Shown one piece after another: positions 1 to 10,625 of a DNA stretch of 64,000 bases. Positions within the stretch are counted from its first letter, which is position 1; every line of letters starts with the position of its first letter. The stretch lies in the NCBI RefSeq assembly GCF_050624435.1, contig NC_134535.1, positions 72,288,494 through 72,352,493 of the forward strand, read 5' to 3'. The position numbers were made by a program, and so were the translations under genes. The stretch is from Tenrec ecaudatus (taxonomy: Eukaryota > Chordata > Mammalia > Afrosoricida > Tenrecidae). A model generated the notes under the pieces. The model searched no databases and had not been told where the DNA came from. It saw nothing but the letters and a program-made list of their open reading frames with translations.

Positions 1-480
1 AGGTGCTGCATAAATAAGGAACTAAATATTTTTTCTTTAGTACCTTGATCCATTCATTAATTCCTTTTTTTTCTGTGTCTCCTCAAAGCATCCCTCCATC
101 AGTAAAACACTCTGCTATCCCACTAGATCTCAAAATAAAAGCCAAGAATCATCTTTAATTCTTCTCTCAGACTTATCACATATAATTTTATTGGGTTTTA
201 CTTCTAAATTTTATCTTTTTCTTTCTCTTTTGCTCCAATCTCTACTACTGCTACCTAGATTAAGTCATATTATATCTCTTTTAGATTTCTACATAGCTTC
301 ATAACAGTTTTTCATTCTTCCACTCTTACTCTACTACAATTATGTTTCACTTGAAACAAAATTTTAAATATATAAACTATAATTGCAACAATAAACAATA
401 CATAAATCAGATATTTCTCTCTGTCACTCTACTCAATATGCTTCAGTGGTGTTCTGTTATACTTTAAATAAATTCAAAAT
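1..480. other. AT-rich unique DNA, no feature recognised
   Basis: The stretch is AT-rich with several T and A runs. I see no convincing repeat, exon or long open frame in it. Confidence 0.5.
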
Positions 481-670
481 TTCCTTCCATGGACAACAAG
501 ATAGCCATGATCCAGCCACTACCTGTCTGTGTCCCTAATAGCAATCTACTGCATGCTCAGATATGTCCGGATAATTTACATCAAGCCACAAAATGTCCCC
601 CAAATTGTCTCAGGTCTGCTGCCTTCCTCTTTCAGACTTTTACCCATCATTATCAAGAGCTACTTACTTG

Positions 671-686
671 GAAAACCCTTCCCTCT
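671..686. repeat. Left target-site duplication of the L1 at 687
   Basis: The 16 bp gaaaacccttccctct matches 1240-1255 with one mismatch. Matching direct repeats immediately outside a truncated LINE are the signature of target-primed reverse transcription. Confidence 0.85.
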
Positions 687-1239
687 GGGACGAGTCAGCC
701 AGGGTGCAGTTTAGCACCCAAATACATATTCCTCTAGTTCTTTAATGCTTCCTCTATCCCACTATCATGATCCCAGTTCTACTTTAAAAATTTGGCTAGA
801 CCAGAACATGTACACTGGTACAGATAAGAGCTCTCGACACACGGAATCCAGACAGATAAATCCCTCAGGAGCAACAATGGGAGTAGCGATACCATGAGGG
901 TAGGGGAAAAGTGTGGGAGAGGGAGAAAGGGGGAACAGATCACAAGGATCGATGTTTAATCCACGGGGATGAACAACAGAAAGATGGATGAAGGGAGACA
1001 GTGGTCAGTGTAAGATATGAAAATAATTATAATTTATAAATTATCAAGGATTCATGAAGGAGGGAGGGAAGAGGGTGGGAAAAAACTGAGGAGCTAATAC
1101 CAAGTACTCAAGTAGAAAGAATGTGTTTGAAAAGGATAATGATAACATAAGTACAAATATGCTTGATACAATGAATCAGTGAATGTATGGATTGTTGTAA
1201 GAGCTGTAGGACTCCCTAATAAAATGATTGAAAAGAAAA
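687..1239 (+). mobile_element. 5'-truncated L1 3' UTR copy with TSD
   Basis: This is a 3'-terminal piece of the long-tailed L1 family that recurs in the window. Landmarks, in order, are the 'gacgagtcagccagggtgc' block, a purine-rich 'gggagagggagaaaggg' block, an AT block 'aatttataaattatcaagg', and a terminal 'ccctaataaaatg' with the polyadenylation signal followed by an A-rich tail. It is flanked by near-identical 16 bp target-site duplications at 671-686 and 1240-1255 (one mismatch). It contains no coding sequence. Confidence 0.85.
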
Positions 1240-1255
1240 GAAACCCCTTCCCTCT
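1240..1255. repeat. Right target-site duplication of the L1 at 687
   Basis: The 16 bp gaaaccccttccctct follows the A-rich tail of the L1 and repeats 671-686 with one mismatch. Confidence 0.85.
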
Positions 1256-1489
1256 CTCTCACCAAGCTCACAGCGCCACTTCCCACTGTTCACGTCTTCT
1301 CGCCAGCCCCTTCTCTTCATTGTACTACGTTCAGCGCTGTCGCATTATGTTCATACTTACCTCTCTCCATCTTCTAATTTAAGTGTCTTGAAAATCAGAG
1401 CCTAGCTTTCTGATAATCATTGCATCACCAGATATAAGAACGCACAAAATAAGTGCTCAATCGATATTCATGGATTTAATTAGTATGGA

Positions 1490-1890
1490 ATAGTTCCTAA
1501 ATGCAATGCATAGGTACTTCAATGAGACTAAAAAGAAACCGTGAGAAACAGGAAGAGAGAATGTCTTCCAAGATTTAAAATCTATTTCAAGGAAGAAAAT
1601 CAATGCACACAACACAAACCAGAATATACGGCAATCTAAGTAGGACAGACAGTTTGCTACTAGAGATGACCGGGGCAAGTGAAATGAGCAGCTGAGGAAA
1701 GCATCCTGTCTAAAGCTAGGGTGGACCCATAACCGCTGCTCCTGGAAGTTAGGCTGAAAAATGTCAAGTTCATTCTGTAGAAGAGGTACAAAGGCCAGAT
1801 ATGTTCAAATGCTGGCTTTGCCTTCATTCTCTGGGTTGATTTTTCTTTCTTATTTTCCTTACTAAAAACACAGGAATAATTATACTGGTC
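1490..1890. other. Unique DNA, no feature recognised
   Basis: No repeat, RNA gene or convincing coding sequence was seen here. Short open frames are at chance level for this base composition. Confidence 0.5.
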
Positions 1891-1893
1891 TAT

Positions 1894-2180
1894 CCCTTTT
1901 TTTTTTTTTTAGAGAGCTCACTTTGTGCCACTTCACTTTTATGAAAGATCCACTTTAGTAAGGGGTCCTTTAACGGAAAGAGATCCAAAGATGATGTCTG
2001 CATTTACCCAAGGGAAAGTGTGGCTAGCAGTCAATCTGCGTCTTTTCGAAGAGCCATTCAAGGAGCAACGTGGACCCCCAGCAGAGAGGGCGGTATTGCC
2101 GAACTCCTTTCCCACTACTACTCCCACCATCTCAGCATCCAGCCGCAGTGCTTCGAACTGTGTCTATGATTTTATATGAC
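1894..2180 (-). other. Unassigned block with A-tail on the minus strand
   Basis: A run of about 12 T begins the block on the plus strand, so on the minus strand it reads as a more GC-rich segment ending in poly(A). This is the look of a processed pseudogene or SINE. Conceptual reading on the minus strand gives only a short open frame of about 60 codons that I do not recognise. No target duplication was found. The identity is unknown. Confidence 0.3.
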
Positions 2181-2404
2181 ACCTATTTTCAGTTTTATGT
2201 ATATTTGGCATGATTTACTAGATTATGTTTTGAGTCTGGTAACACTCGCAACATTTTCCCGTACAAATTCATGATCATTGCATCTTTACCCTGTGCCTGG
2301 AAGTTCACCAAAGACTTGGTTGAAATGCAGCTTAGGGGAAACCTGTAGTACCTAACTCATTCACTGAACATGCGCTTCCTGGGAGCATTAACTCTACCAG
2401 TAGG

Positions 2405-2612
2405 AGTCCTGGTGGGGCGATGGTGAAGCAAAGTGCAAGGCTCATAATGAAAGGCTGGCCATCCAAATGCACCCCGCTGACTCTGCAAGAGAAACACCTG
2501 GCTACTTGTTTGTGTCCAGATTTCAGCTTCAGGAACTCTATGGAGCTCTACTCTGTCGCCTGAGATAATGATGAGTCAAAACTGACTCCCCAGTGGCCAA
2601 CAGCAGCAACAA
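2405..2612 (+). mobile_element. AfroSINE, diverged
   Basis: The order of blocks matches AfroSINE: a 'gtcctggtggggcgatgg' head (tRNA-like A-box region), a 'ctgcaagagaaacacctggc' middle, a 'ggaactctatggagctctac' block, and a 3' end 'atgatgagtcaaaactgac' followed by a 'cagcagcaac' tail. AfroSINEs are short non-coding retroposons of Afrotheria, transcribed by RNA polymerase III and probably moved by the RTE LINE. The copy is old. Confidence 0.8.
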
Positions 2613-2614
2613 GT

Positions 2615-3085
2615 ATGGACATTAAAAGACGAGGGCTTGGTTCTCACTGAAATTCCTTCTGAAAGAAAAGCTAGTAAGAGACAATGCAAAAGAAGTACTT
2701 GGCGTACCACTTGGTATCCAATAACCATTAAAATGTTAAAAATAAGTTTTATTAAGTAGCAGGAAACATTTTCAGAGCAGGAGGAAGTGTTCTAAAACTA
2801 ATAGTGTATTAAAGTAATGGAAAAGATTGAGAGAAATATGGGGCAGCAACTTCAGAAACCCAATAAAATGGTGATATTCTGTCCTATGGTTTTACTCTGC
2901 GCTCATGTCAACCCAATGGCAATAGATTTGGTTTAGATCTTAGACGATCATTCTATCAAAATGAAGTAAAACTTTTAAAAATACAGTGTTCCTTTTACTA
3001 AGATTGTATTAACTTCCTTAGGGTGATTCAGTTGCCTTGTCTTTGTCAGTTATGGATTCTGGCAATGAACTGCATCTTCGTAGCA
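2615..3085. other. Mostly unique DNA with an AfroSINE 3' scrap
   Basis: About 2880-2940 resembles the last 60 bp of AfroSINE (a 'ctcatgtcaacccaatggc' block). The remainder shows no feature I can support. Confidence 0.45.
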
Positions 3086-3089
3086 AACT

Positions 3090-3425
3090 TGGGGGAGAAA
3101 GGCGGAACCCATCACAAGGTTGGATGTCTACCCCCCCCAGAGGGATGAATAACAGGAATGTGGGTGAAGGGAGACAACAGACCGTTGAACACATGAAATA
3201 ACAACAATAATGTATAATTGATCAAGGATTCACAAGGGTGAGAGGGTTTGGGGAGGGAGGGAGGGAAAAAAAAGAGGAGCTGATACCAAGGGCTCAAGTA
3301 GAAAGAAAATATTTTGGAAAGGTTGATGGCAACATATGTACAAGTGTGCTTAATACAATTGAACAATGGATTATTGCAAGATTTGTAAGAGCCCCCCCAA
3401 TAAAATTATTAATAAAAATATAAAC
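3090..3425 (+). mobile_element. 5'-truncated L1 3' UTR tail
   Basis: This is the same terminal L1 module as at 687-1239. It has a purine-rich start, 'acaataatgtataattgatc', a 'gaggagctgataccaaggg' block, 'caacatatgtacaagtgtgc', and a terminal 'cccccaataaaattatt' holding AATAAA, followed by an A-rich tail. It is non-coding. A clean target duplication was not found, although 'tagcaaa' occurs on both sides. Confidence 0.8.
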
Positions 3426-3510
3426 AATAGATAGCAAAGATAGTAAAGATCATGATATATCGTAGCATCACCTCATTTTTTTTATATAGGTACCTAATAA
3501 AGAGAGTAAA

Positions 3511-3712
3511 GCACCATGGTGATGCAGTAGTTAAGCACTTGACTGTTAACCAAAAGGTCTGGTTCCAACCCACTAGCTGTTCTGCAAGAGAACAATGTGG
3601 CATCTGCGTCTGTAAAGATTACAGCCCTGGGACTCTTGGGAGTACTTCTACTCTGGCCTGTGGGCTCAGTATGACTTGGAATTGGCTTGTCAACAATGAG
3701 TTTGGATCTTGG
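3511..3712 (+). mobile_element. AfroSINE, well preserved
   Basis: A clear full-length copy begins with 'gcaccatggtgatgcagtag', continues through the 'aaccaaaaggtctggttcc' tRNA-like B-box region, and ends with 'atgacttggaattggcttg' and 'caacaatgagtttgg'. The following 'gtttgtgtgtgtgtg' may be the degraded tail. It is one of the best AfroSINE matches in the window. Confidence 0.9.
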
Positions 3713-4054
3713 ATTTGTTTTGTTTGTGTGTGTGTTTCTTTTTTGTAATATATTGGGTGCGCTAGTTATTGTGGCCACATTAATTTCTGGTACAAGAGAG
3801 TTCACAAACTAGTGGGGAGTGTAGTCTTGAAAAGTGGCCAATCTGATATGGAAGCTCCAAGGGGAAATGACTCTCAGAGAGGACGCCATAAAGGGAGCGG
3901 CAGAATATTCAAAAATGAGTAATTTTCCAGGTAAAAAGGGAAGAAGAAATAATAGTATTCTTTATTGACTGTAATAATAATCAGCAACATTCACTGAGGG
4001 CTTATGATGTGTCAGTAACTGTTCTAAGTGTGTTTTATAAGGACTCATTTATAA

Positions 4055-4135
4055 TCGTTACTGCCATTGAGTCCACTGCGACTCACAGTTGGTCCTGTAG
4101 GACAGAGTAGAACTACTCCTGTGGATTTCCAAGAG
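4055..4135 (-). mobile_element. AfroSINE 3' half, antisense
   Basis: The reverse complement of the AfroSINE 3' half is visible: 'actgccattgagtcc', 'gcgactcacagttgg', 'gacagagtagaactactcc' and 'gtggatttccaag'. It abuts a sense 3' half at 4144, so the pair is head to head. Confidence 0.75.
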
Positions 4136-4143
4136 AGAGACAA

Positions 4144-4245
4144 GGTTCTCTACTCCTATAAAGAGTTACAGTCTGGGAAACTCAAGGGGCAGTTCTACCT
4201 GTCCTATAGTGTCTCTACAGCAGTGATTCAATTGCAATGAATGAG
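4144..4245 (+). mobile_element. AfroSINE 3' half, sense
   Basis: The sense 3' half runs from 'ctataaagagttacagtctg' through 'ggggcagttctacctgtcc' to 'gattcaattgcaatga'. With 4055-4135 it forms an imperfect inverted repeat of roughly 75 bp per arm. Confidence 0.75.
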
Positions 4246-4419
4246 TGAGCAAATGTACAAAGTTTTACCAGAGAATGGCTGCTATTGCTGCTTATGTTTA
4301 GTAGACAGAGAATCTAAAGCCCCAATTTAAGTAATTTGCCTATGAACAAAAATCTATGAAGCAATAAAAGATGTATTCGAACTCAGTAATCTAATTCTAG
4401 AACTCATGGTGGTGATCAG

Positions 4420-5284
4420 ATCACTGTTTCTCTATAGAATATTTTATGTTCCATTAACCTTACACTAATTAATGTGTTTAACAACAACCCAAAAAAAGAT
4501 TTTAAGAGAAAAAGAAATAATTCTAGGTGTAATACCTATGTATCCAGCTATTGCTAATGTGGAGATGTTTCTAAACCTGCTTTGCCACATCTTATAAAAG
4601 CAAAGGCTATAATATCTTTGCCTCCTTAGTCATGGGACAGAAACACCAAAGGCTGTTACACCCAAATCAATTAGATTTGGAACAAGATATCCATCTCTGA
4701 AAGTCACCTGTTGCTTCATCTATCAATGTCACCCAAATATTAGTGACCTGAAAGAGAAGCTCAGGCAAACATTGCAAGTACTTAGGGACTGCCCAGTTTT
4801 AGCAATAATATGTCTCCTCTCTTACATTGGGTACAATTTTGAAAGAAAAGAGAAGTAGGAATTTAGAGTCACTCGCTGTACTGACTAGGAGTGTGAGCAT
4901 GTCAGAAATGAGAAAGTTTAAGACAAAGGATGTGTATGTTAGTTTCATTGTAGAAGTAAGCTTTTCAAACAATCAACAGATGAAATCAAGCTTTCAAACT
5001 AGATAGATGCAATTTCTATGTTATAAAAAGAAATACAGCCTCACACATGATTGTTTTTCAGTATTGCACAACACAACTGGAACGCAATCCAGAATTTCTA
5101 TTAACTAAACCAATTTTAAAATAGATCCTAATGTAACTGCCCAATATTTATCTAATGGGCCAATTCTAAACTAGAACAATCAAGTAAATGTACAATATTC
5201 AAATGAAATGAACTTTGCTTGTTCCCAACATCCCCAAGTCCATATAAAGTATGTAATTTTATAATATACTGCATGAACAGAAAA
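4420..5284. other. AT-rich unique DNA, no feature recognised
   Basis: I see no known repeat, RNA gene or coding signal in this stretch. Confidence 0.5.
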
Positions 5285-5286
5285 CG

Positions 5287-5660
5287 GTGGTGGTTTGAAC
5301 TCTGCCCCACAAGAATAAGTGTTGTAAATCCTAATCTTTAATCCTTTGTGATAATCCCATTTCGGACTGGGCTATCTTTGTTATGGCGGTGAGGCAGGAT
5401 CAGGACCAGATATATTTTGAGTCAATCTTTATTGAGATTTAAAATAGATTAAACAATAGAGGATTGATGAGAAGGGGAAAGAGACACGTCAAGACTCATG
5501 AAGTTTGCCCAGAAGTAGTCAGAAGAGACAAGGACCTTCCTGCAGAGCTAAGAGGACATGTTCTCCTGAAGCTAGCACACTGATTTTGGGAGAAAATGAA
5601 TGTCCATTTGGTAAGGTCAACCAGTTGGGGTGTTTCTGTTAAAGCCACTGTGCTGTTGTG
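5287..5660 (+). repeat. MaLR-like LTR remnant
   Basis: The block opens with 'ggtttgaactctgccccac', similar to the start of MaLR/MLT1-type LTRs, and ends with a 'cagttggggtgtttctg' motif near the expected 3' region of such LTRs. It is heavily diverged. It could also be an afrotherian-specific LTR. No internal region or paired LTR is present. Confidence 0.35.
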
Positions 5661-5779
5661 AGATTTTATTCTTGTTTTTGTTTTGTGTGTAAGAAAGGTG
5701 TGATATCTTAGCATGGCTCTTCTACCCATGTCTCTAGCTCCCAACGAATGACAGGGTGGGACTGTGCAAATCAGATGTG

Positions 5780-5875
5780 TTTAACAATAATCAGTTTATT
5801 GAGTGTTTTTGTTTTGTTTTAAAATTTTAAGTTCTATTGATGTATAGACATTCAATTCACATACCATATAATAGT
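5780..5875 (-). repeat. Old L1M-type 3' UTR fragment
   Basis: The sequence 'cagtttattgag' followed by 'attcaattcacataccatat' resembles the reverse complement of the ancient L1M 3' UTR. It is short and diverged. Confidence 0.4.
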
Positions 5876-5939
5876 CTAAACATATTGGAAAGAGTTCTAC
5901 AGCAGGGAATACATAGGCTATCAGAAATAGGGAAAGAGA

Positions 5940-6755
5940 CACACACAGAGACACAAATTGACACGTGGGATATACTGAAGATGAAACACCTGTGAACATT
6001 GAAAGAATTCACTGAGAGTAATAAGAGAGCCCACAGACGGGGAAAACATCTTTAGCAATGACACATCAGACAAGGGCCTTATCACTAAAATCTACAATAC
6101 TCTGCTACATTACAATAAAAAAAAAAACTAATAGCCCATTGAGGAGGTGGGCAAAGGACTTGAACAGAAGTTTCACAGGGGCAGAAATCCAAATGGCCAG
6201 TAAACATATGATAAAATGTTCCCAATCATTAGCCAGAAGAGAAATGCAAATTAAAACAACTATGAGATACCACCTAAAACCCTTCAAGATAGCCCAATTA
6301 AAAAAATCATAAAGTAATAGTGTTGGAGGGGCTATGGTGAGATAGGAACTCTCATCCACTCCTGGTGGACCTGTAGGTACACTCATTATGGAAATTGATT
6401 TGGCGATATCTAAGAGAGATGGAAATCGAGCTCCCTAAGGACCCAGCAGTCCCCCTACTGGGAAGATATGCAGAAGAGGAGACAAACAAATCACGGCCAG
6501 ACATCTTTGCTCCAATGTTTATCACGGCACAGTTCAAAATTGCAAGGATTTGGGAATAACCTAAATTTCCATCAACGGATGAATGGATTAAAAAACTGTG
6601 GTACATACATACATTCAATGGAGTGTTACTCGTCCCTAAAAAGCAGTGATGAACACACGACGCACATCATCACATGGGGAGAGCTGGAGGAAGTGATTCT
6701 AAGCAAACTAAGTCAAGCAGAAATAGATAAGTACAACATGAGTCCACTGAGGTAA
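5940..6755 (+). pseudogene. L1 ORF2 C-terminal region, decayed
   Basis: Translation gives characteristic L1 ORF2p C-terminal matches: '[11 protein letters not shown]', then '[19 protein letters not shown]', '[13 protein letters not shown]', and later 'MNGLKNCGTYIHSMECYSS' and 'WGELEEVILSKLSQAE', ending at a stop near 6755. The frame shifts at an A-run around 6116-6128 and again between 6312 and 6468, so it cannot encode protein. The endonuclease and reverse-transcriptase domains lie upstream of the truncation and are absent. Confidence 0.85.
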
Positions 6756-7086
6756 GCTTAAAAAGCAAAGGGGGCATAGGGGAAACGCTATTATATACAT
6801 AGATTCCTGGGTTGAAGTCCAGGTACTATGGCAGGAGCCAGACCCATTCCAGGGATGCATACGGCAGCCAACTAAAAATAGGGGGAAAGAGGGGGGAAAA
6901 GACATGGGTAGCAGGGGGGACAGGGCACTATGTCACCCAAGGGGAGGTTATTGTTTATATCTCCATAGGAGAGGGAGAGAGGGACCCTACCTCAATCCAA
7001 TGTGCCAAGACATGAATACAACATACTTTCATGAAGCAGAGAACCAAAAGAGAGGTCTGCAAGGCCAGCCCTAATCCCAACTATGT

Positions 7087-7119
<33 letters not shown>

Positions 7120-7120
7120 A
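7087..7120. repeat. (CA)n microsatellite inside L1 3' UTR
   Basis: About 15 CA repeats lie within the L1 3' UTR. Confidence 0.95.
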
Positions 7121-9109
7121 CAGAAGAATGCGTTTCAGCGGACACTACTCACTGAAACTACAGCTTAGGGAAAGGGACCCATCTGATTAGAGCACATAGG
7201 AGCAAACTGAGAGGAAAGGAGAGAGAAAGAGAAAGTGGAACACATCCTGGCCCACCAAGCTCCAGGATGATATTCTTGCTGGGAGTAGCCAGTGTACACC
7301 ATGTGATGCAACACTATGGGGGTTGACACTAGATACACAATGAGGAAATTGTGCCCAATATGATCCCACCATTCTGCCATATTAGGGTAAAACAGAGAGC
7401 AAAGCTATGAAGTCCCCAAGGAATCCCAAAAAAAGACTTTGGGGGCAAGGCATGGCACCTCATCAGACTCAACCGGAAACACTCATAAAAGTCAACAAAT
7501 AGACCCAGTACTATTTTTTCTTCTTCATTGTTTTTGTTTTGTTTTGTATTTACTATTGTTTTTGAATGTTTATTTAGATAAGATAGACAGGATAAACAAT
7601 TCAGAGGGGAAAGCATTGGGCTGGGGAACACAGGACAGGAGGAGGCCCAGGGGGAAAAAGGGAGAAGCCAACAAACCCAGGGGCAAGGGAACAACAAGTG
7701 ATCTAAAATCAATGACAAGGAGTGCATAGGATGCCTGGTAAGGCTTGATCAAGTGCAAAGTAGCCAAGAGGAATTAATGAAAACTGAATGAATGTTGAAC
7801 ATGATAGTGGGACATAAGGAAAGTAAATAAAATAGAGGAAATAGAGGAAAGAACTAGGAGGTGAAGGATATTTATAGAGGTCTAAATATAGGCATGTAAA
7901 TATATTTATATATAACGGCAGGGAAATAGATCTCTGGACTAAGGTAGTAGATGGACATTGGGCCTCAACTCAAGCATTGCCTCAATGCAAGAACACTTGG
8001 TTCTAATAACCTGGCATTCTGTGATGTTCACCTTCCTGAAATGATCATTGAAGAAAAATTAGGTGCCTAAATGTGGTGCAGAAAGCCGATGGTGCAAAGC
8101 TATCAAAAGATATAGTGTATGGGGGTTTTAAAGGCTTGAAGATAAACAAGTTGAGAACAAGCTGAGAAGCAAGCAAGCCCACAAGGAAGAAGCACACTAG
8201 TTTCTGTGATCATGAGGTGTTGATGGGATCAGCTATCCGGCAACAAAGACCCAGAACAAAAAAGCATATCACTGTGAATAAGGCAGAGAGTAGAGTGGAG
8301 ACCCAAAGTCCATCTGTAGACAATTGAACATCCCCTCATAGAAGGGTCCTAAGGAAGAGAAGAGCCTGTCAGTGAGTAGTATAGCAGTGATGAAACATAC
8401 AACTTTCCTCTAATTCTTTAACACTTCCTCCCCCCACTATCATGACCCCAATTCTACCTCACAAGTCTGGATAGACTAGAGCATGTACATGAGTACAGAT
8501 AAAAGCTCGAAACACAGGGAATCAAGGACAGATAAGCCCCTGGGGACCAATAAATAGAGTCATGGTATCAGAAGGATAGGGGGAGAGTGGGGGGAAGAAA
8601 GGGGTAACCGATCACAATGAAATATAACAACACCCACCCCCAAAAAAGAAGGACAAACAACAGAAAAGTGGTTGAATTGAGATAGCAGTCTATATAAAAC
8701 ATGAAAAACAATAATAATTTATAAATTATCAAGGGTTCATGAGGGAGGGAGGGAAGGTGAGGAAGGGAGGGGAAAAATAAGGATACCACGTGCTCAAGTA
8801 GAAAAAATGTTTTAAAAATGATGCTGGCAACATATGTACAAATGTGCTTGACACAATAGACGGATGGATTGTGATAAGAGCTGTAAGAGCCCCCCCTAAA
8901 ATGCTTTTTCATCACCACAATCCATTTGAAGGGATTAGTGAGTTTTTATCACCACCCCTCGGGCTATAACACCAAGTCAGTCATCTGCTCAGCAAGCAGA
9001 GAGAGAGAGAAAGGCCAGCATCAGATCTGTCTGAAGTGCAGAGGCCAAGGTCAGAGACACTAGAGACTGAAGCAAGGAGCCAATGGGAAAGCCAGGAAAG
9101 TAGTGCTGG

Positions 9110-10625
9110 AATCATGGGACTAGATACGACCGAGGAACACGAGGGCTTCATGTCCAGGAAGGAGCAAGAACCAATGTTGCTGAAGGAAGAAACTTAAAGT
9201 AAACTAACTCAACGCATTCACCAAACATAAGGCCCCAGGAATTGACGGAACGCCCATTAAAATGTTTCAGAAAGCTGAAGCGATGGCAGCACTCACCCTT
9301 CTGTGCCAGGAAATTTGGAAGACAGCTACTTGGCCAATTTACTGGAAGGGATCCATATTGGTGCCCATTCCAAAAAAAGGTGACCCAATAGAATGCTCAA
9401 AGTATAGAATATCGTTGATACCACACACCAGTAAAATCTGCTTAAGATGCTTAAGCCCATCCAACAACTGTTGGAGCAGCGCACTGACGATGGGAACCGT
9501 CAGAAGTTCAGGCCGCATTCAGAAGAGGACAACCAGGAACATCATTGCTGATTTCAGATGGACCTGGGCTCAGAGAAGAGAATACCAGAAAGATGTTTAC
9601 TTGGGTTTAATTTAATTGACTGTGCAAAGGCATTTGTCTGTATGGAACACAATAAAATGTGGAGAACCTTGAGAAAACGGGAATTCTTTTTACATGGATC
9701 AAGAGGCAGTTACGCAGAAAAACAAGAGAATAATGCAGGATTTAAAACAAGGAAAGGTGTGCATTAGGGTTGTATCCTCTCACAATACTTGTTCAATCTG
9801 TATGCCAAGCAAAATCACCAGAGAAACTGGATTCTATGAAGAAGTACGTAGAGGAAGGCTTATCAACACGCTGCGGTATGCAGACGGCCAAGCCTTGCTT
9901 ACTGGAAGTGAGGAGGAATCGAAGGATTGCAGTCTTCAGTATGGATTACAACTCAATGTAAGGAGGACCGAACTCCTCACAACTGGACCAATAGGTAACA
10001 TCGTGTTAAATGGAGAAAAGGTTGAAGTTGTCAAGGATTTTGTCTTACAATTGGATCCACAACCAATGCTCATGAAAACAGCAGGCAAGAGATCAAAAAG
10101 TACTGCATTGGGTAAATCTGCTGCACAAGACCTCTTTACAGTACTGAAGAGCAAAGATGTTTCTTTGAGGACTGAGGGGCCTAACCCAAGCCATGGTATT
10201 CTCCATTGCACCATAGCATGTGAATTGGGACATTCGATAAGAAAGACCATAGAAGATAAATGGATTTGCGTTGTGGTGCTGAGGAATATTGACAGTAGCA
10301 CAGGTTACTAAAAGGACAAACCGATCTGTATTGGAAGAAGTAAGAATAGTGCTCCTTAGAGGAAAAGATGGCAAGATTTGAATCTTATAAACTTTGGACT
10401 CTTGTCAGGAGAGACCAGTCCCTGGAGAAGGACAGCAGGTTTGGTAAGAGGAGGGGCTATGGAAAAGAGGAAGGCCCTTGACGAGATGGATTGACACAGT
10501 GGCTGCATCAGTGGGCTCAAGCACAGGGGCAATGGTGAGGTTGGGTGTAGGACCTTGCAGGGTTTCATTCTGTTGTGAACAGTGTCATTGTGGGTGGGAG
10601 CCAACTCAATAGCACCTAATTATGA
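9110..10625 (+). mobile_element. RTE LINE (RTE1/BovB-like), 5'-truncated
   Basis: The copy matches the afrotherian RTE consensus from just upstream of the reverse transcriptase to the 3' end. Landmarks are 'aaggccccaggaattgacgg', 'ggaagacagctacttggcc', 'gtatgcagacggccaag', 'gtccctggagaaggac', 'gatggattgacacagtgg' and a terminal 'actcaatagcacctaatta'. RTE elements have one main ORF (endonuclease plus reverse transcriptase) and are the likely source of machinery for AfroSINE. Confidence 0.9.
9240..10310 (+). pseudogene. RTE reverse transcriptase, decayed
   Basis: Recognisable reverse-transcriptase segments appear in several frames: 'IWKTATWPIYWKGSILVPIPKKGDP' near 9310-9390 (described by its key WK..PIPKKGDP signature), 'IDCAKAFVCMEHNKMW' near 9615-9662, and 'RYADGQALLTGSEEES' at 9873-9920. 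The catalytic YADD is changed to YADG at 9877-9888, which would abolish activity. Frameshifts and stops separate the pieces; the largest open piece is about 205 codons (9694-10311). Confidence 0.9.

Larger units (their letters stand above)
560..1480 (+). repeat. L2 LINE relic, split by an L1 tail
   Basis: Two flanking pieces, about 560-686 and 1240-1480, look like the 3' part of an ancient L2. The second piece ends in the diagnostic L2 tail pattern of a word like 'aagtgctcaatcgatattcatgg', close to the usual 'gtgctcaataaatatttgttg' ending. The two halves are separated by the L1 insertion at 687-1239. L2 is a mammal-wide fossil LINE with no activity. Divergence is high, so the boundaries are approximate. 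Confidence 0.5.
3955..4415 (-). repeat. MIR relic, split by AfroSINE halves
   Basis: The left part, 3955-4050, reads as reverse-complement MIR ('ttcactgagggcttatgatg', 'tgttctaagtgtgttttat'). The right part, about 4300-4415, continues with the MIR core in the same orientation ('gaatctaaagcccc', 'aagtaatttgcc', 'gaactcagtaatc'). The 4055-4245 insertion lies between them. MIR is an ancient mammal-wide tRNA-derived SINE. Confidence 0.65.
5940..8910 (+). mobile_element. 5'-truncated L1 with ORF2 end and long 3' UTR
   Basis: The copy starts inside the C-terminal part of ORF2 and runs through a 3' UTR of about 2.1 kb to the terminal 'ccccccctaaaatg'. The 3' UTR includes a (CA)n run at 7087-7120, an AT-rich 'aaatatatttatatataac' region near 7900, the 'ttttaaaggcttgaag' module near 8130, the 'tcatgaggtgttgatggg' module near 8210, and the shared tail from about 8390. 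The shared tail identifies all other L1 tails in the window as the same family. No target duplication was resolved. Confidence 0.85.

Noticed and set aside
3511..3600. tRNA-like sequence at AfroSINE heads
   Set aside because: The heads are diverged SINE promoters without a foldable cloverleaf; they are not tRNA genes.
9936..10374. 121- and 93-codon open frames on the minus strand
   Set aside because: They are shadows of the RTE reverse-transcriptase region on the opposite strand.
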